A stretch of 64,000 bases of DNA from Musa acuminata AAA Group. Lineage: Eukaryota > Streptophyta > Magnoliopsida > Zingiberales > Musaceae. A program made the translations under genes and the position numbers. The notes under the pieces are model-generated. The model was not told the origin of the DNA. It ran no database searches and saw only the letters and a program-made list of their open reading frames with translations. This document shows positions 34,487-47,600 of the stretch, piece by piece. The stretch covers positions 34,471,501 to 34,535,500 of the forward strand of contig NC_088339.1 in assembly GCF_036884655.1 (NCBI RefSeq), written 5' to 3'. How positions within the stretch are numbered: the first letter of the stretch is position 1; each line of letters starts with the position of its first letter.

Positions 34487-36032
34487 AGCAGCGTGTGTGG
34501 AGTTGGCCCCCACATGTCTCCCTCCCTCCAATAAATAAAAAAACAGTCTTTTTCTTTGCATCTCATTGTGCTGCTACATGCCAAGTACAAATCTCTTTCT
34601 GCATATAATTAATATATACAAACATCCACACTTTACTACCTATATAATGTATTTACTTTTAATTGAGAGGATATGAATGTAATTTTGCTTTTCTTTTTTG
34701 ATTTTTTTTGGAAAAAAAAGAAAAAAAAAGAAAAAAAAAGAAAGGCAGAGGGAGAGAAAAAGAGGAGGCAACAGCAGAAGATGGCATGAGGAAAACAACA
34801 GGGAGAAGGTAAAGCGGCAATCGTGGTTGGAATGAGACGAGAACGACCGCAAAAGAGGGAAGAGCAGATAAAAGAAGAGGATGAAGGAACGGATTCCGAC
34901 GACGCGGTGATCCACGAATCTGGTCCTTCTTCTTCTTCTTCTTCTTTGTGATCCTTCGTCCCTTCCCTCGTGCTGCTGCTCTGTTCTGTTGCTCGGTGTG
35001 AAGTCTACGAATTGGTTCGCATCGAAGTGGAGATTTATTATATTGTATATTCTTTGACTTTTGTGTGCCTCGGTGCGATCTCCGGCATTGATTCCTTCGG
35101 CGTAGGGGAATCGATCCTCCCCCTCCCTCCCTCCTTCCCTCCCTCCCTCCTCTGCTCGGTAGGGATTCGTTTGTTTGTTTCTTTCCTTTTTTGATACTTG
35201 TTGCGTCGGATTGGCGCGTTTCGTTTCTCGATTTGCCGTAGCTCATCTCTTTAATCCTTTCTTTGGTTGTGCTCCTGATTCTTGACGCGTCTGATTTGTG
35301 CCTTCTCTTTTCATGATGTGCAGCGCGGACTGTTGATCTCCGGAGATAGATAGAGAGGTTGGGCCGGACGAGCTGAGGCGAGGTAGGCCTTGCGTTTCCA
35401 TTGTACCCTCTGGATCGACCTTGTGTCCCGATTGGTGTCTCGGAGTTCTTGAGCGAAATTGATTAAGATATGCATGTGCTTAGTCTTGGGCCACAATCCG
35501 TTGCGAAAAATGAATAGCGCAGTTACATGCTTTTTGATAGGTTATCGACGAGCAAGTTTGGATCGATGAGACGTAATAAGTAGGCAAAAGTAACATCAGG
35601 GTTAGTTTCAGGTTAGATTGTTTCGCCGCCTGGTGGAAATATTGCGATTTGGGAGGAGAACAGTTGAGGACACGCGGGAACGTATTTTCGTTATCTCTTG
35701 TCATTTCCTTTCGGAACAAAATTTACATAGGTTCCCTTGTGGGTCCTAATCCGGTCAAGAGTTAAGATCTTACATGGCAGTCATTATAATTAAGATCTTC
35801 CATTGAGCTCTTTACAATTCTGAAATTTAGTCTTTGCTCAACAATCTGTCATCCCCAAGAGTTGATGACCCATCATGCGATTGAGGAGAATTTTGGAGAC
35901 TCAGGATGCTGCGTGATCGTAGGTACGTTAGGATTGCATGTTAAGCATTAAACTTGAATTGAATGGGTGTAATTTTACTAAAAGTTCAGAGAAACACTAT
36001 ACAACTCTTCAACTAAAACAGAGTCCTATTAT

Positions 36033-36054
36033 AAAAAAAAAAAAAAAAAAAAAA
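36033..36054. repeat. A22 homopolymer
   Basis: Run of about 22 A residues in the PIP5K leader intron. Confidence 0.9.
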
Positions 36055-36979
36055 TAAAGCTTCATTGAAATTGTGTAAGATTTCTTGTTACCGTAAATAC
36101 ATTTGTGTAATCCAATACCATTGTCATTCACCGTTTTCTTTTTCAAGTTATTTCATGGTAAAGCATAGCTAAAATTCTGTCCATAGGCCAGAGAGTAATC
36201 GAGCAATAGTGATAACGTAATTTGTATACTATCATGGATTCTGATTTGAGATTCAAGGGTAACTGATCACTAATTTTACAGATTTGAATGCTCTTTGTAT
36301 CGTCTGAGCTACTCTTGTTGTTAATCCACCAAGTAGGCCATACATGACTTGTTAAAGCGGTTTCTTGATTAGATGCACAGACCATACTTTCGTTGTGGCT
36401 GTTCCTTTTTATTTGTTTAATGACATACTATTCCCGTTTGTTTCAAGAAATTTATAACGTACTATACATTATAATTCTGATCATGCTATCAGTCACTGAT
36501 GCTGTGCAGATGAAGTCTTTAGAGCATCATTTTTTTGCAACCTCTTGGCTCTAGCTGCAATGGTTTTTGTTGATATCTTGTTGCAAGTTGTAATAATAAG
36601 CCAGGTTCTTTAATCAGAGAGCTAAGTCTCTTATAGGATGTTGTCATTTCTTGACATCAATTTGTAGAATCTAATCTGAACAATGTCTTTATGAAATGCA
36701 GGATATGCAATGACAACTAAACAAAGCCCGTAATTACATATGAATGATGTAATTATTTGGCCAGACAAGGACGGAGAAAGCAAATTTAAGGGTCACAATG
36801 GTCTTGGGTAATGAGGAGGTCAGCTTGTCATATGAGCTCTTTTAGTAGGAACTAAATTGCTTTTTATATTAAGATACCCTGACAGTATAATCTTCAACTC
36901 ATGTTCATAAAAAAAATGCAGTATATTTATAATAGGTGCCACACCAGCAAAAGGTAATCTAAACTCTAAAGTATGTTAG

Positions 36980-37166
36980 TCAAGGTTCGTCTTACCGGTC
37001 CATACCGGTGAACCGACCAACTATCGGTACGGTATATACCAAGCCGTACCGAGCATACTAACACATGGTGCACGAGGCATACCAATGTACGGCCCATGTC
37101 GGCCTCCTATCAGATCGATATGTACCGCTCATATCGAGCGGTACACCACGGTATGACGAACCTTGA
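36980..37166. mobile_element. 187-bp foldback (MITE-like) element
   Basis: Terminal inverted repeats begin TCAAGGTTCGTC at both ends and match over about 18 bases with one mismatch. The interior is rich in short palindromic TACCGGT/GGTACGGT motifs and is GC-richer than its surroundings. TGTTAG flanks both sides (36974-36979 and 37167-37172), a plausible 6-bp target duplication. There is no coding capacity. The superfamily cannot be assigned from the ends alone. Confidence 0.7.
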
Positions 37167-38611
37167 TGTTAGTATCCTTAAATCCACTGTCATCTCATCT
37201 TTTTTAACCTATGCTCGCTTTGAATCTTAATATACTAGATTTCTGCCCTCACTGGAGTTGTTCCATCAAAAACAGTGACAAAGGGAACCCACCTAGAGAA
37301 TTACCTAGATTCAAATACCTTAGCACCATTCCCACCAGTTTTAGCTTGGTTCTCTGCATTCCAATTTATCTCAAGATATATAACAAGCACATCTTGTGCT
37401 CTTTCCTCTGTAAAAGAAATGATTGTGCAAGGTGAATTGCCGTTGTTATTAAATTAATTAACGTATACAGCATGTGTGAGAAGCATACTATACCTGGCTA
37501 CCTTTTTTCAGGATTGTAAATTTTGTCATGCTTATCGGGAAGGAAACATGAGTGCTAATCGGCTAGCATGTCTTGCTAGAACCTCTTAAATCCTCTTGTA
37601 TTTGGAGGGAGGGAGTCCTAGCCAATGGAACTTGGTCAGTTCTTGTGTTCCGAGGAGCATAGCTTGCCCTGCATTAGAGTTTTGAAGGAATATAGTTCTT
37701 TCCTTTTTATGAAAAGAACATATATAGCATGTAAAAAAATTCAGCATGTATAACATTAAGGAAAAAAAGAAACAAATTAGGACTCACAAATTCTATCCCA
37801 TGTACCTTCTAGTGGACCTGCACTTTCCTTATTGTAATGGATGCAGATTAATCGACACTAAAGTTCATGCATATCAAAATGTAGGTTCCATATCCAGTTG
37901 TTGTTATCAGGGCCTTTATTATTGTACTTGAGAAATAATCATGCTATTACTACACAGAGTGCAAATACAAAGTATCGTAAAGAAAAAGACAGCCCACTGT
38001 ACGAGGTTCCCACCACTTCGAAGTCCAGGGAAGGTCACAGGCGCAATGTCTTATTTACTAATTTATGTATTAAAATGTAATTTTTCTCAAGTAAATGAAC
38101 CAAAACATCTAGACGTTTAGTGTTTTTATCTGTTGAAAAGAAACCACAATGGGAAACCAAATTTCCAAATAGACAAACTGAAGTGATTATTTGGAAATTT
38201 TGGCAAGAATTATCTTCTGTTTCTGTATTTACCATATACTCATATAGTAATAATATAGTATGGTTACATTATCAAACGTATCGTCCGGCTTTAATTCCTA
38301 AAACCAGGCATATAGTGGTAAGTTTACTACGTAATACCCTAGCTATCCGTCTTTTTCTATTTTTTTCCCCTTTACGTCCTCTCATGCTCTGTCCCCCTTT
38401 CCTTCTCTCTTTCACGCAAGTCCTCTCCCCTCCTCTGTCACCTCTAGCAAAATATAATAGTCACCCAACATGATCCTGTATTCTTGTCCTTATTGTCTTC
38501 TTTTTAGAACCTACACTATGATTACTATATGACGGTTCTACTTCAATCAAAACCTATTTCATGTTGTTGTTCAATGTGGAAATTCTGTCTTGCAGCTAGT
38601 CATCTTTGGAG

Positions 38612-41600
38612 ATGTTAGTTTGTGGCTTGGCAGTAGATGAAGATATCTTATCTTCCTTTGTTCTTGTTCATATGAACATTGGGTTGGAATCTAACAAGGC
38701 AGGTGCAAGTATGAGCTATGAACATGGTGAAACGTGAGTTTTTTTCACTTCTTCTTTTCATCTACTTGTATATTCCATTATTTAGCTTTCAGCTAAGCAA
38801 CAAAAATAGCCATTCTAAAATGTTAGTTGTTGGTTGTTTTTATCGATCATCATAAAAGTAATACATATTACCCTTATATCGGTTTATTATTTGTTGAGAT
38901 TCTAATTATCCCTTGTTTTCTAGTCATTGCAAGAAGGTTCTTTCAAATGGAGATGTCTATGTTGGAGATTTTGATGGTTTGCTTCCTCATGGTACGGGAA
39001 GATACACCTGGACAGATGGAACTATCTATCATGGACAATGGGAGGAAAGCAAAATTACCGGGAGAGGAAAGATATTCTGGCTATCAGGAGCCACATATGA
39101 AGGTGAACTCTGTGGAGGTTTCCTTCATGGATCTGGCACTCTTTTTGGAGTTGATGGCTCTACTTATAGAGGATCATGGAGGATGAACAAACAACATGGG
39201 AAGGGAATCAAGCTATATTCTAATTTAGATGAATATGATGGACTTTGGAGGGAAGGCTTGCAAGAAGGTATTGGTACGTACAGATGGCGTAATGGAAACA
39301 CTTATAGTGGAAATTGGAAGGCTGGAAAGATGAGTGGTAAAGGAGTTATGAAGTGGACAAATGGTGATTTATTTGATGGCAATTGGCTAGATGGATTAGA
39401 AAATGGCTCAGGCTATTATAAATATGCCGATGGGTCGATTTATGTTGGAATCTGGAGTAGAGGGTTGAAGGATGGACATGGAACCTTTTTGCCAGCCGGA
39501 AGCAGACTACCTTATCAACATAGATATTCTGAATATATTGTTTATGGCAATAAGGTGCAAAGTCTTGGTCCCATTTCATTATTCGGCAAGAGAAGAAAGA
39601 AAGTCAATAGATGGAGCATGATTGGTTATCTCCGAAATCCTAAACGAATATCACATAGGCCATCATTTCTTGATGGAGTCTGGAATATTGGTGATGCTTG
39701 CGAAAGCAGCTTGTCAGAGAACACACCTTATGCCTTATGCTCTTCAACCGACGAAGGTCGACATGGGCTCCAAAATGACAGTGTTTTAGTTTATGATAGA
39801 GAGTACATGCAAGGAGTTCTGATAACAGAAAGCATGAGATATTATGACTTTAGAAGATCACAAAAGAATAAATGGCACTGCAAGATGAAGAAACAACCAA
39901 GGGGACCTGGTGAAACAATTTATAAAGGCCACAGAAGCTACTATCTCATGCTAAACTTGCAGCTTGGAATTAGGTAAGCATTTCTTGAGTTGTTAATGTG
40001 CTTGATCAGGTTTTTGCACCATTCTGTCGCTAATGGAACCCATGTGCCTTCTGTCACTTCTTTATTTGGATAATTCTTATGTTCTCCAGTTTTTTTTTTT
40101 CTTTTGATTCTGCAGATATTTAGTATTCAATTAACTTTTGAAGAAGTAAAAAACCAAATACGCCCAAGTCTCACTGGATCAAGAATGTAAACCTGCATTT
40201 ATGTGATCAAAGTCAGTAGATTTAAAGTGAAAACTGAAATTACCTACTTTAGTAGGAAAAATTGATAGTCCATCCAACTAGTTCACCCAGATTAGTTGTT
40301 CCTTTTCTTTTATGACATCCCCTCCATAAAAATAAGTGTAAAAAAATAAACTCTGGGTTGAACTTTGTTGGAATGTTTAAACCAGCTCAATGGACAGATT
40401 ATTTTTAATTAAGTCAAGAATGATAATATGATCATTTAAATGCCAATAAAATTTCTTTCTTTTTGTAATCATTATTATGTGAAGTTCTTAATGTTAACAT
40501 ATTGCGAATTACTTTATTTGTCCCTTAAGTATCCAATAGTTAGCACAGATTTTTTGCTTCCACAATCCCAGTATGAAAAAAAAGGAGTTCTCATTTTGGA
40601 GTTCACAGGTATACAGTTGGGAAAATCACACCTGTGCCTATGCGTGAAGTACGTTCCTCTGATTTTGGGACTCGAGCTAGAATACGAATGTACTTCCCTA
40701 GCAAAGGATCTCAATTTACACCTCCACACAGTTCTATTGGTTTCTTTTGGAAGGACTACTGCCCAATGGTTTTTAGGTAATTATTTAACCTTTTGAGTTC
40801 TTACTTTGACAATCAAAAACTATTATAAATGTGTATTCTAGTAATGCAGCTGTTATAGCAACTTTGATATTTATTTTGCTCATTTTATCACTCTAGGAGC
40901 AAACAAGAAAGAGCAATAGTCTTGGAGTTGTTTCTTGAAATATTCAGTCTCTGAGATAACCAATGATTTAGATTTCTGAATGTTGCATTTTTCAGATTTT
41001 TCTAAAGATTTTTTCCCTCTTTGTTTATAAGAGACACAAAATAACAATGATATATGTGTATTCTGTTACACTGTTAAGTGATGTGTGAAATGCTTTGGAG
41101 AATCTTGAGTTGCAAACAAAGAGAGTACTCAAACTCGATGTCACAAATATGATTTCATACAATGTGGATCTGAAGTTTGTCACTTCATGTAGGGTTGCAA
41201 AACAGTAGCTGTGGTCCCATTTACATGTGTAGAAGTTTTAGTTTACTTTTTCTAGCAGTTGGCTTAATCTACTGTTGAAAATGACGAGAACATGCATGCC
41301 TTGGTACCGACAGATGCTTTGAAGTTTGCCAGTCCAATAGAAATAAATTGATCAATTCTTCTTTGACATCTTCTCAGCCACAGGCTGGCAAAATAATGGG
41401 CAAAAATACTACTTGATCATACTTTATTATGACATTTGAATTATTTTAGGTTTCTTACAAGTATTAAAGTTTCACCGATTCTTATAGCAACGTTTTAAAT
41501 TTTGTGCATAAGAACACGCCCGTGATGGGCTGTTATGATATGTGCATTTAGAAGGTACGAAATTTGGAATGTGGGACATTTCAATCACCTTTAAGATATA

Positions 41601-44600
41601 TTTGAACTTTCCAAGTCAATATTTAGATTTGTCCATCGAAAAATCTAAATAAGAGAATATGAGCAACCATTTTCTTAGAGTTTTAGATTATTAGTTCAGG
41701 TAGTATGGACGTCCGAGCTTCATCAGCTTTCCATATTTCTCGAAACTGGAGGCATTTTTTTTCCAAGTTATCATGAGAAATAACTTGTTTAAGATCCTAC
41801 ATAGGTTTATTATTTATTATATTACAATGAACTTTGATTATACATCTCATTGTATTCATTGTATTTCTTACTCCCAATTTCCTAATTAGTGCACTCAACA
41901 TTCAAAGAACTTGTGAAGATTTTATGTACCATAGTTATCATAATATGTGCTTCATGTGCATTCATCTAAGCAGTTTGCAATGACAGATACATGTGGGTAT
42001 ATGTGCAGTTATTTGGTAGAGGTACATGTGTAATGTATGCTGGCTTATGCCAGCGTGCCTATGTGACTTGAGGGCTATCATCCTACAAGGTGGTAGACCA
42101 AGTACCTAGGCAAGTTCAACGTTGTAACGAGTGACTTGGTTTGATTTTTCTGTGCACCTTGCTATTTCATGTGATTGTTTAAGCATTGTTATTAACTAGA
42201 TATGCCCGATGTTATATATTTCAGGAACCTTCGTGAAATGTTTAAGATAGATGCCGCTGACTATATGATGTCAATATGTGGAGGTGATGGCCTCAAGGAG
42301 CTTTCTTCTCCAGGGAAAAGTGGAAGCATATTTTATCTATCACAAGATGAGAGATTTGTAATAAAGACTCTCAGAAAATATGAACTTAAGGTTTGAATAT
42401 GCTTTTTTTTCACTATCAAATTCAAAACTAGATGTGTAGCATTCAACGTGGCATTTGCCACTAATTAGCAGTTTTTTGGTTGGTAAACATTCACTGTCAA
42501 TCATCTTATTTTGGTACGTCACTCAATTGAAAATGATGGCAAAGAAAACAACTTTCATAAAACGCAGTATGTTGCCTGTGCTTGAATTAGTTGTTTGATT
42601 CATGATAGTGGGTCAACAGTACGAGTAGCATACTGTTTAGTTGGTACTTGCAACCATATCGATTGCTCTTGATGTTTATGTTATAACTCTTGATGCATTT
42701 AATTGGAAAATGGATGTGAAAAAATGAGTTATATATAAATTTGGAACTCATATTATTTTATAACTGAGATTGAACAGCATTTATTTTGTCTGTGAATAAG
42801 TACCTTTTGATCCTTTGAGCAGGTTTTCTAAAAATATCTAGCCAACTTTTTTTTTAAACGTGATGTACTTTTTCTACATGCACAACAAAGTTTATCTATA
42901 TGCTTGATCAGAACTGCAATTATTTTAGCTGCTATTATATGAATCAGATCAGGTCCAAGGACACATGATCCAGTACCAAAATAGATGGGTGCTTCAGTTC
43001 TCAAATTGGACTTAAGCTAGGACCACTGGTTTCAAGGAGCCTTATAGGGTTGTCTTTAGTGTATGAATCTATGTGCCTTGTTCGGTGCTTATGCCTTGTT
43101 ATCTTGGATTACTTAACGTGCTTCACAGTGCTGTGTTATTTTGTGAAGATTGCTAATTTGTGAAATATGACCATACGCGAATATATCTCCGATGCAGTAT
43201 GTTCTCCATGCCCCTATGCCAGTTTGCCTTCCATACTGTTGGCCTGGCCATGCACCGGCACTGTTCTGCACATGTGCCAGCATGCAGCAAAATCATATCC
43301 AACATAATGCTGTGTTTGAATGCATATATAATCCATAATATCATATCATTAGTATTTCACAATTAAAACTGTATCCTAATCTACAAAGTCACTCATGCAA
43401 TATTGAAGTTATATATAATATCTGGAATTGTGATAGAGTTGGCTTTATTTCTAAACCATGTTTTAAATCATAATCTTTCAGATTCCAAACTGCATTAGTA
43501 TCAACACAGGTTTTGATTGTGCAAATTTCAATTGTAGATTCTACTGAAGATGCTTCCCAACTATTATGATCATGTAGGAGCTTATGACAATACTCTGATA
43601 ACAAAATTTTTTGGTCTCCATAGGCTGACAATAAAAGGAAAGAAGGTATATACTCTTAATTTTTTAATGCATTTCAGGATTGCAAATGATTTTGTTGCAG
43701 TCTAACACTTTGTGTTTGCAGGTTCGCTTTGTTGTTATGGGTAATATGTTTCGCACAGAACTGCGGATTCACCGTCGGTATGACTTGAAGGGTTCATCTC
43801 ATGGAAGATCTACGAATAAGCATAATATTAATGAGAATACAACATTGAAGGATCTTGATCTCACATATGTCTTTCATTTAGAGAAATCATGGCGTGAGTC
43901 ACTGTTTAGGTCAGCTGCTTCTGATCCATTTGCTCCTCAAGATGCTCAAGCTTGGATTGAATTTTTTTTATAAGGCAATGGAGAGGCAACAGCCTATCCA
44001 ATTTCGTTAAGGAAGCAAACACAGAGAAAAAGGATAATGGGAAGAAGAAATAACGAACTTGAAATACAAAACAAAAGACACAGAAACTTTTCCAAAAGCT
44101 ACTAACAAGAGGGACCTTAGAGCAAACAGGAAAGAAGCTCTTCATGCACTTCCTGGAGATGTTGACCCTCCAAGAATGGAACCACACAAGCTCTTAAGAT
44201 GGTTGTTCGCATTATCGTTATGATTGTCGAAGATATCTCTGTTCTTGGCCTTCCAAAGCTTCCAGCGGAATAGAATATCCCATCTCAGACCTGCCTCCCT
44301 AAGTTTAGAACAGATTCATATATACAAATAACCCAATGATCCTTCAATTGACGTGGTGATTCTTCTAATCCCCAAATGCCTAGAGCCCATTTCAATAAGC
44401 ATGCTACAGTCAAACAAATTATGATCAATATTTTCAAGATGAAAATTGCGTAGGACAAAAGTTGTAACTATTTCTCTATTTTTCTGCTTGCATGATGAAG
44501 ATAGGCTTCAATGTAAAGATAGTCTTCAACTTTATTGACTTGTTTTTATTTTTTTCGTTTTTTGCAGACAAATCTCTCTAGATTGTGAATTCCTAGAATC

Positions 44601-47600
44601 ACAATCTATAATCGATTATAGCATGTTGTTAGGACTGCATTTTAGAGCTCCTGAACATTTCAAGGCTTATTCAGAATCTCAGAGTTTACTAAAGAGAAGT
44701 GCAAATTCACAAGATGATATCTGTAGGTATCTTCTCCAGTTCTGGTATCTTACTAAGCTAAGTATGCAAAGTTGTTCATCTATGTAGCTTCCATCTGCAT
44801 GCTATTTAGTAGCTTGTCGCTGAACAGCTCTTTCTCAGGGTTCACTAATTTTGTAACCTATTGGTAGCAATGTTATAGTTTCTGAAACTTATTGTTTACT
44901 GATTATCAATCTTAATAACATGGTCTATGTTCTAATAATATATTATGTTGCTTTATTTTTTCTATAATTTGATTAATTGTCATTCTAGTACATATTTGAT
45001 ATAGTTGTATTGTAATGATAAAATTTAACTAATCCTTCAGAAAGATGCAAAGCAAAAAGCCTCATAAGTTCTCCTAACATACATTTTATCGTCAGCTAGG
45101 TAGCAACCTGGTTTTATTAGCACACATTGATGCTCTTTAGCTGATAAGATTTACATGTAAATCATAGTGAGGCCTAAGTTGGCAACAGCCTAGAGTAGAA
45201 TATGAAGAAGGTTACTTTGAGTATCAAGTGGACGAATGTGCAATATTTTGTGCCTTCAGCTTCATGAGCTAGTAAGTAATCGATTTTAGTTCTATGATGA
45301 TTTATGATGACCATGCACTTGCCCACGTTGTGCCTTTAGCTTGTGCCATGCACATTTTCTCTGAACCACATATTAAGAATTAAAAGGCCTAAAGGGATGG
45401 CAATGCACTTGTTTTAGAAGGCGATCACCAGTGAATTTCATAATATAATCTGAACTACTTATATACTAGGAAAAACTTTGATTACTTAGACCCATAAATC
45501 CAGAAAACCATGGTCCTCAGCCCATGTGATTTCAATCATCATGATCTGATAGCCTACTGGCTCATAACTTGGTTTATACATGACTTATGCTTATAGTAAG
45601 CCCATCTAGTCCTAAATGCCCATCGATCTTCTGTCGTTGTAGGACTATGGGAATATCACATATGACATAGGAATATCAGGATCTTCTGCTGTGGTAGAAT
45701 TTTACGACAATCTTAGTGTCAATCACCAGATCACAACTTTTATTTTTCTCCAATAATACAGACTATTGAATCTTGTTGATTATTAATTTCTTTGATATAT
45801 GTTCCTGTGAAGCTTTCTAGGGCTCGTCTCTTACTGTAGCTTTAAAAATTAATGAACCAAGGTGGGTGTGTGTGTGTTCTTTCTCAAAAGATATGATATT
45901 GTCTGTGCATGAGGCATGAGAAGTTGGAGACCTAATTGTTATGAGTGTGTCCTAGTCTGGATGCAAAGATGATGATTTATGTTGAACTCCATTAGTTTGA
46001 TTTCAAAATCCTGGATTCAAAATATTTCTGCAATGTCTAAAGCTTCTATTTTTCATGTCCTAAGCCCTAAAAGTTAATTAACTTCTTATATGGATGAACC
46101 ATAGGCCTCGTGAGTAACACTAGTTGTGCTACTCCAACAATTAGAAACATAATCTTATTTTGCAGTTTTAGTTGATAGTGGCTTTTTTGTAACTCTGACT
46201 GCATAAGCAAGCTTCAGACTTGGAGATATTCTGAAGTACATAAATTGTAAATCAGGAAATGTTGTACAAGTTGTATTACTTGAGATCAAGATGACCTGTT
46301 TAAGATGTTAACTTTTTAAATTAACATGTGCAATTTCATCTTTTGGGAAAGTGGTCATGTATAGTTTGAATAGTGTTCCATGATAGAAGGTTCTAAGTGT
46401 TTAGTCAAGAGAAAGTCTTTTATTACAAATAGTTGATTCTGTATGATTTAACTAGTTAAGTTTAAATTTTTTTTTGCAGTTTCCAGCTTGCTTATTCTTT
46501 ATATTTGCTGAGAACTATGCACTGACATTCTGTCTTCCAGCTGATGTCCAATTATGTGATGAGGTCAGAACTCCGCCGAAGGGTTTGCGCTTGGTTGCTC
46601 ATGAACCAAGTTCTGTGAGTAGCCTGCCAGGTTCACACATGAGAGGCAGCACCTTAAGAGCATCTGCAGCAGGCAATAAGGAAGTTGATCTTCTTTTGCC
46701 TGGCACAGGAAGGTACACTGTGTTTTTCCCCATTCGATGTCTTGGTGCTATAATCATTTCCTTCTGCCTTTTCTGAGGAACATATGGTTGGAAATTTTGG
46801 TAAATACAATTATCTCCATTTTGACCTTTTTTTTTTGTTCATTTAGTAGTCAACATAGCAATATGATAAAAGAATCATATCGACGTTCTCCTACAATCTC
46901 ATAAGACTGCATCATATTAATTGTTAATGTCACTGATGTAGCTTATAATTTGACTGCAACCAGCAAAAGCTCGACTCTAGGAAAGGGAATGTCCTCCTAC
47001 GCAGAGAGAATTACCTGACCATCTCCACAATGATTTGAACCTAGAACCTCTGTTGGTGAAGTCGGAAATAAACCAGTAGACCTAGGCCAGATTGGTTCAG
47101 CAAAATCATAGTTCTAGTAATATGATTGGATTTGGTTCTTGTCTTCTCAAAATTGCCTGACTAATGAAGGGTAGACCCTTTTATGTGACTGGTGGCAGTT
47201 TTGGTCTGTATGACTACAATTTCATAATTCATACTCCCCAATGTTTATGCTGCAAATGACTTTTTTCCTTTTCAATTAAAAGGTCTTAGAGCCAAGTGTT
47301 CTACTTGCACTCTATTTGCATACTATTATGGACAGAAAAAAGGTAAAAATCTCTATTGGAATCTTGAATAATATTTAAAATTGTTGAGGTTGTCTGTCTG
47401 TGGTGGGAGACGAGCAGGACATGGTGCAATTTTCAGTGTAAGAAGCACATTACAGCTTGCGAGAGCTTTTGGTTGGATTCCTTCAAGGTGGGGAGTGTTA
47501 AGGTGGGTGCTTCTAAGGTGGTGACCCACAAAAGTAGATGGACCGAATTGAAGAATGGGAAACCCTGCAAAATAGAGTGTATCTAGCTAGGTCCTTCTTC

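Larger units (their letters stand above)
32621..34909. other. Intergenic stretch rich in simple repeats
   Basis: No gene recognised. It contains a GC-rich patch (32810-33070) with a run of Gs near 32820, a (CT)17 repeat at 33078-33112, a long AT-rich segment 33160-33700, and an (AAT)n array at 34392-34486. The 195-residue minus-strand ORF at 34659-35246 is low-complexity and overlaps the PIP5K leader, so it is not called. Confidence 0.45.
34910..38611 (+). other. Non-coding 5' exons and leader introns of the PIP5K gene
   Basis: A CTT-rich leader-like segment (about 34920-35158) ends in a CTCG/GTAGGG donor. A second candidate non-coding exon (35324-35382) has a TGTGCAG acceptor and a GCGAG/GTAGGC donor. 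The exon with the start codon begins at 38596 after TCTTGCAG and carries an in-frame TAG at 38597-38599, so translation starts at 38612. The 3.2-kb leader intron contains an A22 tract (36033-36054) and a foldback element (36980-37166). Long 5' introns often boost expression in plants, but nothing here proves that. Exon limits are estimates. Confidence 0.5.

Noticed and set aside
34659..35246. 195-aa minus-strand ORF
   Set aside because: Low-complexity Lys/Phe/Ser runs arising from poly-A and CTT repeats; it overlaps the PIP5K leader.
46970..47050. tRNA-like or primer-site-like sequence (GATTTGAACCTAGAACC)
   Set aside because: No cloverleaf could be folded around it; it is probably part of an old repeat.
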